Notes under the pieces: generated by a model
Told to the model about the DNA's origin: nothing
Database searches by the model: none
Seen by the model: only the letters and a program-made list of their open reading frames with translations
Origin: CALAED01 sp035765195
GTDB taxonomy: Bacteria > Actinomycetota > Actinomycetes > Streptosporangiales > Streptosporangiaceae
Length of the DNA: 64,000 nucleotides
Direction: 5' to 3'
Assembly: GCA_035765195.1 (NCBI GenBank)
Contig: DASTYC010000046.1
Location: 62,001 to 126,000 of the forward strand
Part shown: one piece after another, positions 51,653-60,375 of the stretch
Position numbering within the stretch: position 1 is the first letter of the stretch
How the letters are laid out: each line of letters starts with the position of its first letter
Program-made: the position numbers and the translations under genes

Positions 51653-52093
51653 TCAGACGGTCAGCGACGCCATCAGCGCATCGAGCCGGTCGATCATGTG
51701 CGCGAGGTCGATCTTGCGCTCACGCATCTCGGTGTGCGCGATCGTCTTGTCGCCGAGCTCGATCGCCAGCACCTCGATGAGCCGATCGAGGTTGTTGTGC
51801 GCGTTGCTCACCGGGAAATGCCTGAGCGGCACCTCGAAGCGCGGGTCGGCGGTGGGCATGCCGGGCTGCAGCCCGCCGTCATAGCCCGAGGCCTCTCGCC
51901 AGGACCGTTCGACGGTGAGGTCGTAGCCATGGAACGGCCCGTAGTAGTACGGAAGCCACAGCTCACGCAGTTCGTTGGCGGAGATCCGCTCCTCCAGGAA
52001 ATCGACGGCGGCCGGCACCACCGCGTCGCGATACTCGGTCAGCAAGGCGCGGATGTCTGGAGACACCGCGCCCGCGACGCTGTCGGTCGTCAT
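51653..52093 (-). CDS. conserved hypothetical, paralogue of 25914-26360
   Basis: A 146-residue protein, ATG behind CGGAG. It is a close paralogue of 25914-26360 (shared AVVPAAxDFLxxRISANxLRxLW, PYYYxxFHxYDL and AHNNLDRLIEVLAxELGD). The invariant YYY, FH, and AHNNLDR segments look functional. No known family is recognised. It is immediately upstream of 50901-51647, whereas the other copy is upstream of a different gene, so the small protein may be a shared adaptor or enzyme. The dyad at 52137-52155 lies in its promoter region. Confidence 0.8.
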   Translation of the reverse strand: MTTDSVAGAVSPDIRALLTEYRDAVVPAAVDFLEERISANELRELWLPYYYGPFHGYDLTVERSWREASGYDGGLQPGMPTADPRFEVPLRHFPVSNAHNNLDRLIEVLAIELGDKTIAHTEMRERKIDLAHMIDRLDALMASLTV

Positions 52094-52136
52094 GGCGTGC
52101 TCCGATCACATGGGTCGGGCCCGGGGCCCGAGTCCT

Positions 52137-52155
52137 GACTTTAGAAATTTATAGT
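52137..52155. promoter_or_regulatory. GACTTTAGAAATTTATAGT dyad
   Basis: An A/T-rich, nearly palindromic element between the methyltransferase stop and the 146-residue protein gene. It has the same core as the element driving the paralogous gene at 25914, and lies about 45 bases upstream of the ATG. Confidence 0.55.
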
Positions 52156-52194
52156 TTGTCGGTGGAAGGGGGAAACGTTCACGACGCGACGGCG

Positions 52195-52869
52195 TCACGT
52201 GCCCGCCCGCCGAGCGTTGAAGAACAGGTAGGCGCCGTGCTGTTCGATCCGCAGGTCCTCGAACCCGGCATCCGTCAGCCAGCCCTCGACGTCACCGGCG
52301 TTCGCCACGTCACCGAACTGATCGGTGCGCTGGAAGAACGCGATGAGCCTGGCCGCCATCGCGCCGCCGCCGGTCACCACGGTGGTGCCGCGCAACTCTC
52401 CGCCCGGCCGCGTCACGCGCGCCATCTCGGCCACCGCGGCCGGCGCGTTGGAAAAGCAGTGCAGGCCGTTGTAGCTCACACACAGGTCGAAGGTGGCGTC
52501 GTCGAACGGCAGGTGCTCGACATTGGTGTGGACATATTCGATGAAGGTCAGGCCGCGGCGAGCCGCCGTCGCCTCCGCCCGCCGCAACATGAACGGCGAC
52601 ACATCGGCGGCGACGTACCGGATCGCCATGTCCGGCCGCAGCCCGCGAAAGGCCACGCCGCCGCCGCTCGGGACATCCAGCACGCTCGTTCCCGGGGCCA
52701 GGTCCTGGAGGGAGTCGAGCGCGGCGTAAAAGGCCCGGACATCGGTGCGCCACACGATCCGGCTCTCCAGCCGGTACAGGCCCTCGTGCTTGATGGTGAA
52801 GTCGTAGATGCGGTGGCCCATCCCGCCACTGCTCCACTGCCGGACAAGGCGATCCTCGGACAAAGTCAT
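52195..52869 (-). CDS. class I SAM-dependent methyltransferase
   Basis: A 224-residue protein, ATG behind GGGAG. SAM motifs: GTSVLDVPSGGGVAFRGLRPDMAIRYVAADVSPFML (motif I around residues 60-68), NVEHLPFDDATFDLCVSYNGLHCFSN and RVTRPGGELRGTTVV. The early GMGHRIYDFTIKHEGLYRLESRIVWR is common in actinomycete small-molecule methyltransferases. It lies 39 bases after the C-S lyase gene. If the cluster makes a sulfur-bearing enediyne, S-methylation would be a natural role, but this is inference. Confidence 0.88.
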   Translation of the reverse strand: MTLSEDRLVRQWSSGGMGHRIYDFTIKHEGLYRLESRIVWRTDVRAFYAALDSLQDLAPGTSVLDVPSGGGVAFRGLRPDMAIRYVAADVSPFMLRRAEATAARRGLTFIEYVHTNVEHLPFDDATFDLCVSYNGLHCFSNAPAAVAEMARVTRPGGELRGTTVVTGGGAMAARLIAFFQRTDQFGDVANAGDVEGWLTDAGFEDLRIEQHGAYLFFNARRAGT

Positions 52870-52908
52870 GACAAACTCCCTGGGAGCTATCGCGTTTATG
52901 GAAGATGC

Positions 52909-54126
52909 TCATTGCCCCGGGTCGGGCTCGGTCATTCGGTGCAATATCTCGGTGAGCACAGCGGTGGAGGTCGCGAAATTGAGCCGGGCGAAACCGGCGC
53001 CCCCCTGGCCGAATGTCTTGCCGGTGCTCAATTCGACGCGGGCCTTCGTACGGAAGTAGTCGGCCGGGTCGGCGCCGCCCAGCTCCAGCCGCCGGCAGTC
53101 CAGCCACGCCAGGAAGGCCGCCTGCGGCGGGTCGTAGCCGATGGCGGGCGCCCGCTCGGCGAGCGTTTGGGCCACCAGCCGGCGGTTGTCGTCCAGGTGT
53201 CGCAGGAGGGCGGCGAGCCACTCGTCGCCGTCCCGCCACGCGGCTTTGGTGGCCTCGACCCCCAGCACGTTGACCGGGCCGTACAGATCCGGAGGCTGTG
53301 CGTCGATGACCTCCCTGAGCCGCGGCGGCGCCACATGCGCGACCGCGCAGCGCAGCCCGGCGAAGTTGAACGCCTTCGTCGCCGAGGTGAGCGTGACGGT
53401 TCTGGCGGCCACCTCGGGTCCGAGGGACGCCAGGGGGATGTGACGGTGCGGCTCGTAGGCGAGGTCGGCGAGCACCTCGTCCGCCATGATCAGCATGTTG
53501 TTGCGGAGCGCGATGTCGGCGAGGGCCTCCAACTCGGCGGCGGTGAACACGCGCCCGGTCGGGTTGTGCGGGTTGACGATCATCAGCGTGCGGCAGCGCG
53601 CCTCGCCGATCGCCTCGTCCAGGCGGCGCGGATCGAAGCCCCAGCCGTCGGCGGACCGCTCGATCGGGCAGGCCACCACTCGACGCCCCATCAGCTGGAG
53701 GGTTTTCAAAAACGGCGGATATGCCGGCGTCTGCAGCGCGACCGCATCCCCTCGCTGCGTCGTCAGCTGCAGGACGATCTGGATCACCTGGAGGATGTCG
53801 CTGAAGTTGCGCAGCCATTCCGGGCGCGGCCGCCAGCCGTACCGCTCGGCCATCCGCTCCGCGAACGGCTCGGCCAGTGGGTTGCGGCCCGTCCAGTTCG
53901 ACCAGGCCGGATATCCGAGGTCTCCCCGCTCCACCGCCGCGGCCAGCGCGGTGCGGATCGGCGGCGCCACGGGATAGTCCATGTCGGCGATCCAGGCCGG
54001 CAGCACGTCGGGTCCCGGCATCCGCCACTTGACGCCCTCCTTGGCCCGGAGCCACGTCAGATCGAAATCGTCGAAATCAGACTCGGCCGCCGTGGCGAGC
54101 TGCGTCTGCTGCGTCATCGTCGTCAC
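52909..54126 (-). CDS. MalY/PatB-type PLP-dependent C-S lyase (aminotransferase fold)
   Basis: A 405-residue fold-type I PLP enzyme. The N-terminus LRAKEGVKWRMPGPDVLPAWIADMDYPVAPPIRTAL is typical of the MalY/PatB cystathionine beta-lyase group (KW...ADMDF). PLP site: TLTSATKAFNFAGLRCA with Lys near residue 245, NPHNPTGRVF, and DEVLADLAYEPHRHIPLASL. Such enzymes cleave the C-S bond of cysteine conjugates, releasing a thiol or persulfide, pyruvate and ammonia; some act as aminotransferases. Placed with a methyltransferase and sulfur-carrier genes, it could free a thiol on a biosynthetic intermediate. Confidence 0.88.
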   Translation of the reverse strand: MTTMTQQTQLATAAESDFDDFDLTWLRAKEGVKWRMPGPDVLPAWIADMDYPVAPPIRTALAAAVERGDLGYPAWSNWTGRNPLAEPFAERMAERYGWRPRPEWLRNFSDILQVIQIVLQLTTQRGDAVALQTPAYPPFLKTLQLMGRRVVACPIERSADGWGFDPRRLDEAIGEARCRTLMIVNPHNPTGRVFTAAELEALADIALRNNMLIMADEVLADLAYEPHRHIPLASLGPEVAARTVTLTSATKAFNFAGLRCAVAHVAPPRLREVIDAQPPDLYGPVNVLGVEATKAAWRDGDEWLAALLRHLDDNRRLVAQTLAERAPAIGYDPPQAAFLAWLDCRRLELGGADPADYFRTKARVELSTGKTFGQGGAGFARLNFATSTAVLTEILHRMTEPDPGQ

Positions 54127-54368
54127 CTTTCTCGGCGCGGGATCGGAGGATTGGAGATTCGCGTCTCGCCGGTCATCGGCCGGCTCCGGGCGCGGAATTC
54201 AACCCTCGGCGTCGACCATCCGGTGCGCCGGCCACAATGACGCCATATTCCTCGCCGACCATCTCGATTCTCCGCTCTCTGGCCGCAGTCGCATTCCGCC
54301 GTGGCGGCAGCAGAAGTCATGATTCGTCAGATCAATGATGTTCACAAGACCAGGCTGAACAGCGACAT

Positions 54369-55688
54369 TTATACGGTCGGCAGGTTATGTTGCTCCGGCT
54401 CCGAAATCAGGCTCTGCATAACGTAAGGCGCCGCCTCGAGCTGGAAGTCCATACGCGGATGGTGCTCTTTGACGAGGCCGTCCAGGCTGAGCAGGCAGAG
54501 CATCGGAAAAATGAACTCCGGCTCCGCGTACAACCCGTAACGGCGCTGCAGGTTGAACAGCTCGAAACAAAAACCCGGCAGGTCGAAGTCGTCGACCGCG
54601 GACCCGACGTTCCGGACCACGAGCGCGGCCACGTCACGGCGAAAGCCCTCGATATCCGCGTCGGCGGCCACGCCGCGCACCGTCGATCGAAGGATGTCCG
54701 CGCAGGCGGCCCCGTCCCCTTGGATCATGCCCCCGAAGAACTCGGTGAAGCTGTGTCGGGCGGCCGGCCGCAACTGGAACGCGAAACCGGCGTCGAGCAG
54801 CACGACCTTCCCGTCCGGCAGGAAATAGGTGTTGCCCTGATGCAGGTCGACGTGGACGAATCCGGCGATGAAGACAAGCCGGTACACGGCCCGGACGAGC
54901 ACCGCCACCTCCGCCTCGCGGACCGGTTCGGGGAGATCCTTGATCGAAGCGTGCCTGAGCCCTTCCAGGAACTCCATCGCGACGACGCCGTCGCCGCACA
55001 ACTCAGGGACGAGCGCCGGGACCACGACGTCGGGGAACTCGGCGAGATGGGCGCGCATCTGACACAGGCTTTGCGCCTCGGCCGAGAAGTCGAGCTGATT
55101 GACGAGGCAGCAGCCGACCTGCTCGATGATCTCCCCCAACGGCACTCGGCGCAGCCCCGGCAGGCGGGTCGCGACGGCCGCCAGCCGACGCATGATCATC
55201 ATGTCGGCCGTGATGGCGGCGCCGACGGCTGGGCGACGGATCTTGAGGGCGACCTCCCGGTCGTCCAGCCGCACGCGATACACCGACGCCACCGATCCGC
55301 TGGCCACCGGCGGGCCGGCGAGCGCCCCGATGACCTCGTCGGCCGCGGCGGGCAACGCGCGCCGGATCACCTGCGCCGACTGGCGGGCGGTCATCGGCGA
55401 GACCTCGTCGTGCAGCCGGCTGAGCGCCCGGGCGACCGACGGTCCGACGAGATCGACTCTCGTCGCGGCCAGCTGCCCCGCTTTGATGAACGCGCCGCCC
55501 AGCCGTTCGAGGAGCCAGACGAGCGCGGCGGCGAGACGGTCGGCGCGTGTCGACCGCCGCGCCGTCACCGCGACGACGCCCATCCGGACGGCGGCGAGCA
55601 CGGTCAGCAGCACGATCCCAGATAGGCGCAGGATGAGCGTGCCGAAACTCGTCGAACCACCTGGAACGGTACGGAAGCTGGAGTTCAT
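54369..55688 (-). CDS. UbiB/AarF (ABC1) family kinase-like protein
   Basis: About 439 residues from the ATG giving MNSSFRTVPGGSTSFG, with GGTGG upstream. The N-terminal hydrophobic stretch LRLSGIVLLTVLAAVRMGVVAV may anchor it. UbiB signatures: GGAFIKAGQLAATRVDLVGP (KxGQ), VASGSVASVYRVRLDDREVALKIRRP, FIAGFVHVDLHQGNTYFLPDG and VVLLDAGFAFQL. These atypical kinases or ATPases support synthesis of isoprenoid quinones or other lipids at membranes. First gene of the minus-strand run. Its role with a secondary-metabolite cluster is unknown; substrate extraction from membrane is one idea for the family. Confidence 0.88.
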   Translation of the reverse strand: MNSSFRTVPGGSTSFGTLILRLSGIVLLTVLAAVRMGVVAVTARRSTRADRLAAALVWLLERLGGAFIKAGQLAATRVDLVGPSVARALSRLHDEVSPMTARQSAQVIRRALPAAADEVIGALAGPPVASGSVASVYRVRLDDREVALKIRRPAVGAAITADMMIMRRLAAVATRLPGLRRVPLGEIIEQVGCCLVNQLDFSAEAQSLCQMRAHLAEFPDVVVPALVPELCGDGVVAMEFLEGLRHASIKDLPEPVREAEVAVLVRAVYRLVFIAGFVHVDLHQGNTYFLPDGKVVLLDAGFAFQLRPAARHSFTEFFGGMIQGDGAACADILRSTVRGVAADADIEGFRRDVAALVVRNVGSAVDDFDLPGFCFELFNLQRRYGLYAEPEFIFPMLCLLSLDGLVKEHHPRMDFQLEAAPYVMQSLISEPEQHNLPTV

Positions 55689-55831
55689 CAGGCCACCAAT
55701 GGCTGCTCGATTGGGGAATTGGACGGCACCGAGTAATGTGCACTCGATGGTCCGGCTCGATCGGTTGTCAGCCAAATCCATATGAGCGAAAGCGTCAAGC
55801 CGCTCACTTTTCATCGCGTTCCGGAGGAAAG

Positions 55832-56866
55832 ATGTTGCCCTGGTCTGTTGAGCTGTCCGGCCGTCTCGACGAACACGTGATCGAGAGTGATCTGTTGCGG
55901 TCGAACCCGTTAGGTGATCCGCATGTGCGGCCGCTCTGGGTTTACGTTCCGCCGGGCTACGAAAACGAACCGACGCGCCGCTATCCGTCGATCTATATCT
56001 TGCAGGGCTATCTAGGCCATCTGGAAATGTGGCGCAACCGCCTTCCCTTTCAGCAGCCGCTCATCGAGACCGCCGACGCCATGTTCGCCGGCGCCCTGGC
56101 GCCGCCCGCGATCGTGGTCTACGTCGACGCCTGGACCGCCTACGGCGGCAGCCAGTACGTCGACTCCCCGGGGACCGGGCGGTACCACTCCTACCTGTGT
56201 GACGAGATCGTGCCGTGGGTCGACGCACGCTACCGGACCCTTCCCGCGCGCGAACACCGCGGAGTGGCCGGCAAATCGAGCGGCGGCTTCGGTGCGATGA
56301 TCACGCCGATGCTGCGGCCCGATCTGTTCGGCGGGCTCGCCACGCACGCCGGAGACGCCCTTTTCGAATACACGTGTGCCGCCAAATTCCCGGCCTGCCT
56401 GCGTTTCCTCCGCGGCTACGAAGGCGACCACGATCGGTGGTGGAAGGGATTTCAGCAGCGGGCCACATTTACCCGGCCCGAGGATCCGTCTCTGCTCATT
56501 TTGCGGGGCATGGCGGCGTGTTTTTCGGCACGCGAAGACGGCACTCCCGAGCTTCCGTTCGACCCGGTCAGCGGGAAGTTGAGGCCGGACGTATGGCGGC
56601 GCTGGCTGGCCTGGGACCCCGTCCGGATGGTCCCCGAACACGTCGCCGCGATGCGCTCTATGCGGGCCATTTGGATCGATAGCGGAACAGCCGACGAGCA
56701 ATATTTCGACATCGGGGCGCAGGCCTTCCGCACGACACTGCTGGACAGCGGCGTGCCGGAGGAGGTCATCCGCTTCGAGCTCTTCCCGGGCGGGCATGCC
56801 GGTATCGAGCACCGCTACCCGCTCTCGCTGGCGTGGCTGGCGGCCCGTCTCGCGCCCGGCGCTTGA
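55832..56866 (+). CDS. esterase D / S-formylglutathione hydrolase-like esterase
   Basis: A 344-residue alpha/beta hydrolase, ATG after GGAGGAAAG. LWVYVPPGYENEPTRRYPSIYILQGYLGHLEMW is the typical entry; the nucleophile elbow is GVAGKSSGGFGAMITPM (Ser near residue 151), with SGTADEQYF and GGHAGIEHRYP giving likely Asp and His. No signal peptide, so cytosolic. It belongs to the putative esterase group that includes enterochelin esterase-like and acyltransferase members. It is divergent from the UbiB gene and followed by an intrinsic terminator. Substrate unknown. Confidence 0.87.
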   Translation: MLPWSVELSGRLDEHVIESDLLRSNPLGDPHVRPLWVYVPPGYENEPTRRYPSIYILQGYLGHLEMWRNRLPFQQPLIETADAMFAGALAPPAIVVYVDAWTAYGGSQYVDSPGTGRYHSYLCDEIVPWVDARYRTLPAREHRGVAGKSSGGFGAMITPMLRPDLFGGLATHAGDALFEYTCAAKFPACLRFLRGYEGDHDRWWKGFQQRATFTRPEDPSLLILRGMAACFSAREDGTPELPFDPVSGKLRPDVWRRWLAWDPVRMVPEHVAAMRSMRAIWIDSGTADEQYFDIGAQAFRTTLLDSGVPEEVIRFELFPGGHAGIEHRYPLSLAWLAARLAPGA

Positions 56867-56974
56867 GGCGGGCGACCCGATCGGAGCCGTGCCGGCGTCC
56901 GGCTGCGTTCGGCCGGCACTCCGGCGGCGCGTTCAGGGCGATTGAACGGCTCAAGCCGATCAAGAAGTGGTGTG

Positions 56975-57007
56975 GGGACTCGGCGGTAGCGCCGAGTCCC
57001 TTTTGTT
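56975..57007 (+). terminator. intrinsic terminator after esterase gene
   Basis: GGGACTCGGCG (56975-56985) and CGCCGAGTCCC (56990-57000) form a perfect 11-bp stem with a 4-base loop, followed by TTTTGTT. The 748-base space to 57615 otherwise has lower GC and no clear gene except the weak candidate at 57325. Confidence 0.85.
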
Positions 57008-57324
57008 GCCTTTCGCCCCTTACTGGAGGCTTCAGCGACACTCGCACCCTCTGCGGTGACACATGCACAAAGCGCCAACCACTGCCCGAAAGTAGCTCCG
57101 CACAGTGAACAACATGCTACGTCAAAGTTTGGTTCGAGTGGACCTTGACAACGCCTGAGGCTGTAGAGCCGCCACCTAACTACCGGCGGTATCAGGATAT
57201 TGGAGAGTGGATCCATATTGGCCAATACCTGTTGCGGTCAAGTGTCAAGACTTGTCATGCGTGGCCTGAATCGTAGTCGTCTTTTACGCTCACCAAAGCA
57301 TCTAACGGGTGAAGGGGGGGCTAC

Positions 57325-57591
57325 ATGTCACGGGCGGAATTGAGTTTGTCACACATCGTAGCCGACGGTCCGGGGCGACGATTTGAAAACAGCCGACACC
57401 ACGGCACCGGCGGCGGCCGGCATGACACGTATGCGCAATGGTCGTCACGGCCGGGGCGCTTCGTGCCGATGACGGCACAACTTGCCAGGCAGTGCCGAGT
57501 TCCGCAAGCACATGGCTGTTCATCATTGAGCGCTCTGCATAAAGCCTGTTTAACGGGGCGCGGCCGCTCAGTATCGACCCGTGTCCCATAA
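57325..57591 (+). CDS. weak candidate small protein
   Basis: An 88-residue frame with a good ribosome site (AAGGGGGG before ATG). The product is rich in Arg, Ser, Gly and His with no recognisable motif, and third-position GC is only moderate. It ends 24 bases before the StrR-like gene, so it could be a small first gene of that transcript or just part of a leader. Listed because the ribosome site and position fit; no function can be suggested. Confidence 0.25.
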   Translation: MSRAELSLSHIVADGPGRRFENSRHHGTGGGRHDTYAQWSSRPGRFVPMTAQLARQCRVPQAHGCSSLSALHKACLTGRGRSVSTRVP

Positions 57592-57614
57592 CCATGCATG
57601 AAAGAGGGCTACTG

Positions 57615-58673
57615 ATGGAATACGAGGCTGGCCGTCTGAGAAGCAACTTCAGCCACGCGACAAGAGGTGGAGCCCAGATAGTGTCCCCACTGCGGCAGCC
57701 ACAAATCGTCCCGATCAGCTCGCTCCTACCGGCTGACTCACCGCGTCTACTCGGCATCGATGAAGAGCATATTCGCAGACTCGCGGAGATGGAAACGACA
57801 CTCCCTCCGATCCTTGTCCATCGCGACACCATGCGGGTAATCGACGGAATGCATCGCCTGCGCGCGGCGATACTCACCGGCAAGCGGGAAATCCAGGTCG
57901 AATTCTTCGATGGCAGTGAGGAAGAAGCGTTCATCCAAGCCGTCCGCGCGAACATTGTGCATGGTTTGCCGCTCACACTCGCCGACCGCAGGGCCGCCGC
58001 CTCTCGAATTCTTTCCACTCATCCGCACCTTTCAGACCGAGCAATCGGATCATATACCGGTCTCTCTGATAAGACCGTGAGCGCGATCCGCAGCCGCTCA
58101 ACTTCGGAAATTACGCAGTTGAGCAGAAGGGTCGGCGCCGATGGCCGTATCCGGCCATTGAATAGCCACGAAGGCAGGCGGCGAGCGGCCGAGGTCATCG
58201 CGGCAAGGCCTGATGCCTCATTGCGCGAAGTGGCCGCGACCGCCGGCATCTCGGTGGGCACCGCCCATGACGTCCGCCAGCGAATACGGCGGGGTGAGGA
58301 TCCGATTCGAAACGTGGATTCCAAAATTGGTCGGCCGGACACGGAGAGCGCGTTTTCCGCAGCCGCGGAACCGCCCGCGCTCGAGCCGGTCGAAAGGCGA
58401 AATCCTCGGCCCGCTGACAATAGCGAAGATATCGACACCCGCGCGATCTTGAACAGTCTCGCGAGGGATCCGTCCCTGAAGCAGACGGACGCGGGCCGGG
58501 AGTTGCTTCGCTGGCTGCACACCCATGTCGTCAGCACCGGCGATTGGGATCGGTTGCTCGCCGCGGTTCCGCCTTATCGGCTGAAGTCCCTCGCGACGCT
58601 GGCTCTGCTCTGCGGCGATGTATGGCACCAATTCGCACAGGAGCTCGAGTGCCGGGAGCGGCTGGCCGACTGA
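57615..58673 (+). CDS. StrR-like pathway regulator (ParB/Spo0J-type N-domain)
   Basis: About 352 residues from the ATG six bases after AGAGGG. Residues about 35-125 form the ParB-like domain (QIVPISSLLPADSPR, LPPILVHRDTMRVIDGMHRLRAAILTGKREIQVEFFDG, AFIQAVRANIVHGLPLTLADRRAAASRIL), followed by a helix-turn-helix (LSDRAIGSYTGLSDKTVSAIRSRS) and a second one (SLREVAATAGISVGTAHDVRQRIRRGE). This is the layout of StrR, NovG and similar cluster-situated activators. Lower GC than neighbours, as is common for such regulators. A GTTGAACGCTTGC repeat at 63877 and 63988 contains a StrR-like half-site. Probable activator of the cluster. Confidence 0.88.
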   Translation: MEYEAGRLRSNFSHATRGGAQIVSPLRQPQIVPISSLLPADSPRLLGIDEEHIRRLAEMETTLPPILVHRDTMRVIDGMHRLRAAILTGKREIQVEFFDGSEEEAFIQAVRANIVHGLPLTLADRRAAASRILSTHPHLSDRAIGSYTGLSDKTVSAIRSRSTSEITQLSRRVGADGRIRPLNSHEGRRRAAEVIAARPDASLREVAATAGISVGTAHDVRQRIRRGEDPIRNVDSKIGRPDTESAFSAAAEPPALEPVERRNPRPADNSEDIDTRAILNSLARDPSLKQTDAGRELLRWLHTHVVSTGDWDRLLAAVPPYRLKSLATLALLCGDVWHQFAQELECRERLAD

Positions 58674-58696
58674 GGCCACCGCCTCACGGCGGCGGC

Positions 58697-58737
58697 GCCG
58701 TGACTCCCTCAACCCTGTTGGTGCGGGGAGTCACGGC
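58697..58737. terminator. hairpin between convergent genes
   Basis: GCCGTGACTCCC (58697-58708) and GGGAGTCACGGC (58726-58737) are perfect 12-bp complements. It lies just after the StrR-like gene and before the end of the convergent gene at 58855, so probably ends both. Confidence 0.7.
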
Positions 58738-58854
58738 GGCCGCCGCGGAATCGGGCACCGCTCGCCGCCCACTGCCACCGTCTGCACGTGCCGGACGAGG
58801 TCATCGGCTCCGAGGCCCTTCGGCCGTTCCGCCGAACCCAGCGTTGATCCGGCG

Positions 58855-59613
58855 TTATGCCGCGGCCGCGTGCAGCCGTCCCTCGAGGGCGCGGCGCAGT
58901 CGCGCGGGGCCGTCGGCGAAGTCGTCGTCGGCCAGGATCATCGGTTCGCCGCGGCGCTGGAGCTCCATCCACGCGCTGATCTCCCGCCGTGACACCCTGA
59001 TCCGTTTCGGCAACCCGGCCATGCCCGGCTCGCCCATCTCGAGGATCTCCCAGCGGCGGCAGATTTCGCGGCGGCGGGCGACGGCGCGCGCGACCACGAT
59101 GCCGTGGGCCGGATCGACGGCCTCGGTGACCGTGAGGCCCGGAGTGGTGGCCGGCCCGAGGTAGCACCGCGACGTGGCGGTGGACCATTGGCTCCATGTC
59201 ATATCGACATCGATGTCCGCGGGGACAGGGTCGAGGCCGGGATATCGCCACGCCATGAGATCGAGGTAGCCGACGTCGGTGAGCGGCAGGCAGTCGAAGA
59301 TATAGCGCTCGACGAGGCGCACCGGCTGCTTCATCGTCGGGATGTGCGTCTGCACATCGCACCGGCGGCGGTTCAGATCTTCCTCGATCCAGACGTACGT
59401 CCCGGCGAGCTTGTCCGGGCGGAGGACGAACAGGCCGGTCACCGCCGTGGCGCCGGCGAAGTGACGTCCGATCAGATAGCGCATCGGACGGTCACCGATC
59501 GCGGCCTCGACGACGAAGCCATAAGACGTGAGCCCGCCCGCGCTGAGGTTCGCGCGGGCCGAGTCGATGAGCGGACTCGCCACCGTGTCGATGACTGAAC
59601 CGATTTTCTGCAT
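58855..59613 (-). CDS. conserved hypothetical, paralogue of 50901-51647
   Basis: About 252 residues from the ATG giving MQKIGSVIDTVASPLIDSARANLSAGGLTSYGF; the upstream ATG (22 codons earlier) has no ribosome site. It shares GGLTSYGFVVEAAIG, PMRYLIGRHF, CDVQTHIPTM and FDCLPLTDVGYLDLMAW with the product of 50901-51647, then diverges. Mainly beta, no signal peptide, no known family. Unlike its paralogue it is a lone gene, with 762 bases of apparently empty sequence upstream. Confidence 0.78.
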   Translation of the reverse strand: MQKIGSVIDTVASPLIDSARANLSAGGLTSYGFVVEAAIGDRPMRYLIGRHFAGATAVTGLFVLRPDKLAGTYVWIEEDLNRRRCDVQTHIPTMKQPVRLVERYIFDCLPLTDVGYLDLMAWRYPGLDPVPADIDVDMTWSQWSTATSRCYLGPATTPGLTVTEAVDPAHGIVVARAVARRREICRRWEILEMGEPGMAGLPKRIRVSRREISAWMELQRRGEPMILADDDFADGPARLRRALEGRLHAAAA

Positions 59614-60375
59614 ATCTTCCGCCGCCCGTCGTGTCGACAAACCTCGTCGGTGCTTTTCTGAGGTGCTCGAACCGGCCATATCGTACGAGCCGTCGCGGTA
59701 TTTATTCCAGCGCCCCGCCCAGAGCGCGCCAACAAGGATTCGTCGACATTGATGAAAGGCAACGGACACAAGTCCGGCGGCCGCGCGCGTTATGGCGCCG
59801 CGCCGACTGTCAACTCGGTTCGCGGCGACCCTCCCCCTGCGCCATCGACCGGCCATGAATGCTTTGTGCACTCGAGGTTCACGGCCCGCCACCGCGATGT
59901 GACTTGGTCCCCGAGTCCGCGGTGTGCTTCCTTTGATTGTTAGGCGGCCCATGCCTCGGCAATCGTCAGGCCCGCCGACGGCCACGGCCGAATACAGCCT
60001 TGGTCAAAGGCGAGTGCAAATGGACAGCAAATAAACCCCGTACCGCAGCCACAACATTGGCGGCCGCACAATGTATCAGCCACCGAAGTTGAGCTTCAAA
60101 AACCTTTAGAAGACGTTAGCCGGACACTACAGGATCACCTGCTACGCCATCAACCCTCCGTCCCGGCGCAACTTCCCACGTGCGGTATTCGGCCACGACC
60201 TGGGTCTATGAGATGGCCGGGAGATGGTCATCGAGACGCATGGCGTCGGTGGGATTTCTGGTAGAGAAGAAATCGCTGAGACTGCTGTGAACGGTGTTGT
60301 TCATGTGACGAGCCGCGCTCGGCCGCGTACCGGGTGCGTACCCCAACACAGCGAGGGTGGGGGCGGACATCGCTC
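59614..60375. other. intergenic region, no gene seen
   Basis: This 762-base stretch has lower GC than the coding parts, frequent stops in all frames and no frame with a good ribosome site and coding character. I see no tRNA, terminator or strong promoter. It should contain the promoter of 58855-59613 near its left end. Confidence 0.6.
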
